Below are positions 63,099 through 64,000 of a stretch of 64,000 bases of DNA, piece by piece. Made by a program: the position numbers and the translations under genes. Source of the stretch: Pusillimonas sp. T7-7 (GTDB taxonomy: Bacteria > Pseudomonadota > Gammaproteobacteria > Burkholderiales > Burkholderiaceae_B); the NCBI RefSeq assembly GCF_000209655.1, contig NC_015458.1, forward strand, positions 1,240,001 through 1,304,000. Reading direction: 5' to 3'. Below the pieces are notes generated by a model, which was not told the origin of the DNA, searched no databases, and saw only the letters and a list, made by a program, of their open reading frames with translations. Within the stretch, counting starts at the first letter, position 1. Every line of letters starts with the position of its first letter.

Positions 63099-63896
63099 AT
63101 GTCAGATTTTCTAGAACTGGATCAAATCTCCCTGGCCTACGATACGCCCGATGGCCTTGCGTCCGTTGTACAGTCCTTGTCGCTATCCCTGGAAAAAGGT
63201 GGCATAGGTTGTCTGCTGGGCGCTTCGGGCTGCGGCAAGACAACGGTATTGCGTGCCATCGCCGGGTTCGAGCCCTTGCGGGCAGGTTCAATTTCGCTGG
63301 GTGACGCCTACTTGTCGGAGGTGGGCCGACAACTTGCACCCGAGCGCCGCAATGTGGGCATGATGTTTCAGGATTACGCCCTGTTTCCTCATTTGACAGT
63401 CGGAAAGAATATAGCCTTCGGTTTGCGAAAATGGGACAAGGCCCGCCGTAATCAACGTGTCAGCGAACTCCTGGCCTTGACAGGCCTTGCCGGCTCGGAG
63501 CGCCGCTATCCGCATGAGTTATCGGGCGGACAGCAACAACGCGTTGCCCTGGCACGCGCCCTGGCGCCCGAACCCGATCTGTTGCTGCTCGATGAACCGT
63601 TTTCAAACCTGGACGTCGACACGCGCGAGCGACTGGCCTTCGAGGTGCGCGATATTCTGAAAAAAACGGGCCATACAGCCATTCTGGTCACGCATAATCA
63701 GGCCGAGGCTTTTGCCATCGCCGACCGGATCGGCGTGATGCAGCAAGGCAAGATCGTCCAGTGGGACACACCCCACGGCCTGCATCAGCATCCCGCCAAT
63801 GATTTCGTGGCCGACTTCATCAAACGAGAAACCTTGATGTCGCTGCGTGCGCAAGCCTATCTGCGCGGCGAAGCTATTCAGGGAAGCCCCGAATAA
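63099..63896 (+). CDS. fbpC: Fe(III) ABC transporter ATPase
   Basis: A 265-residue ATPase: Walker A GASGCGKTT, Q-loop MMFQDYALFPHLTV, signature LSGGQQQRVALARAL, Walker B LLLDEPFSNLD and switch His in LVTHNQAEAF. It lacks the long C-terminal regulatory domain of many FbpC proteins, so the length is short. It starts 7 bases after fbpB. It converges with the ntrC end, 44 bases away, with no clear terminator between. Confidence 0.93.
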   Translation: MSDFLELDQISLAYDTPDGLASVVQSLSLSLEKGGIGCLLGASGCGKTTVLRAIAGFEPLRAGSISLGDAYLSEVGRQLAPERRNVGMMFQDYALFPHLTVGKNIAFGLRKWDKARRNQRVSELLALTGLAGSERRYPHELSGGQQQRVALARALAPEPDLLLLDEPFSNLDVDTRERLAFEVRDILKKTGHTAILVTHNQAEAFAIADRIGVMQQGKIVQWDTPHGLHQHPANDFVADFIKRETLMSLRAQAYLRGEAIQGSPE

Positions 63897-63940
63897 GTCC
63901 TCACGCCGTATGGTTACCGACCGACTTATCCGGCGCTTCC

Positions 63941-64000
63941 CTAGTCATCCAGGCCCAGTTCGGCACATTTGCGCGTAAGGGTGTTTCGCCCTATGCCCAG
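63941..64000 (-). CDS. ntrC: NtrC-family regulator, C-terminal end (partial)
   Basis: Twenty codons ending at the window edge: LGIGRNTLTRKCAELGLDD and a TAG stop. This is the last part of the Fis-type helix-turn-helix, and the wording GRNTLTRK..ELG is typical of nitrogen regulator NtrC (GlnG). The ATPase and receiver domains lie beyond the window, so another sigma-54 activator cannot be excluded. Confidence 0.75.
   Translation of the reverse strand: MGIGRNTLTRKCAELGLDD

Noticed and set aside
1..64000. CRISPR array, prophage, insertion sequence or tRNA
   Set aside because: No regularly spaced repeats, integrase or transposase genes, or tRNA-like cloverleaf were noticed while reading the spacers; gene content is continuous chromosomal.

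Overview
This window looks like ordinary chromosome from a betaproteobacterium, most likely Burkholderiales and probably the Alcaligenaceae. That placement is inferred from gene content and style: fairly high G+C, ABC amino-acid and iron uptake operons, a Tct-type transporter, a CrgA-type LysR/mmsA pair and a recG-oxyR-dps neighbourhood. I ran no database comparison. I see no phage, insertion sequence, CRISPR array, rRNA or tRNA, and no gap between genes longer than 300 bases.

Layout. 1-145: tail of a CueR-like MerR regulator. 202-1440: FAD monooxygenase. 1429-20449: a protein-secretion island. It holds a complete type II secretion (T2SS) gene set except the prepilin peptidase: gspC on the minus strand, and gspG-H-I-J-K-L-M-N-D-E-F on the plus strand. 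gspC overlaps a rhombosortase gene, which is followed by a GlyGly-CTERM protein, the kind of substrate rhombosortases process. Downstream lie two lipoprotein sulfatases, each with an Asp directly after the lipidated Cys and a dockerin-like tail, together with a membrane-anchored formylglycine-generating enzyme. 20647-25826: membrane-anchored spermidine-synthase-like protein, a two-component system and TctB/TctA. 25998-43127: mostly metabolic genes on both strands (FMN reductase, acylphosphatase, Usp, sugar dehydrogenase, 6PGDH, thiol redox protein, slipin/NfeD, fumC, epd-like, mmsA and its LysR, glycerate kinase and hydroxyacid dehydrogenase, S9 peptidase, GST). 43236-48079: branched-chain amino-acid ABC operon livKHMGF. 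48248-49081: proC. 49232-53651: ugpBAEC glycerol-3-phosphate uptake operon. 53732-54856: a second, solitary LivK-like protein. 55005-60029: dps, oxyR, recG, ridA, fpr. 60308-63896: Fe(III) ABC operon fbpABC. 63941-64000: the C-terminal end of ntrC.

The most interesting unit is 1.4-20.4 kb. The T2SS exports folded proteins from the periplasm, and this locus appears to carry two surface-display routes for its cargo: rhombosortase processing of a GlyGly-CTERM tail, and a PulA-like Asp+2 lipoprotein route for the sulfatases. The anchored formylglycine-generating enzyme may activate the sulfatase cysteine on the periplasmic side before export.

The spacers hold regulatory signals that agree with the neighbouring genes: a four-unit Pho box before ugpB, a candidate FNR/Anr box before usp, a candidate Fur box before fbpA, a 24-bp palindrome between mmsA and its LysR gene, direct repeats plus a hairpin that hides the Shine-Dalgarno before tctB, and a stem-loop after the binding-protein gene in each of the three ABC operons.
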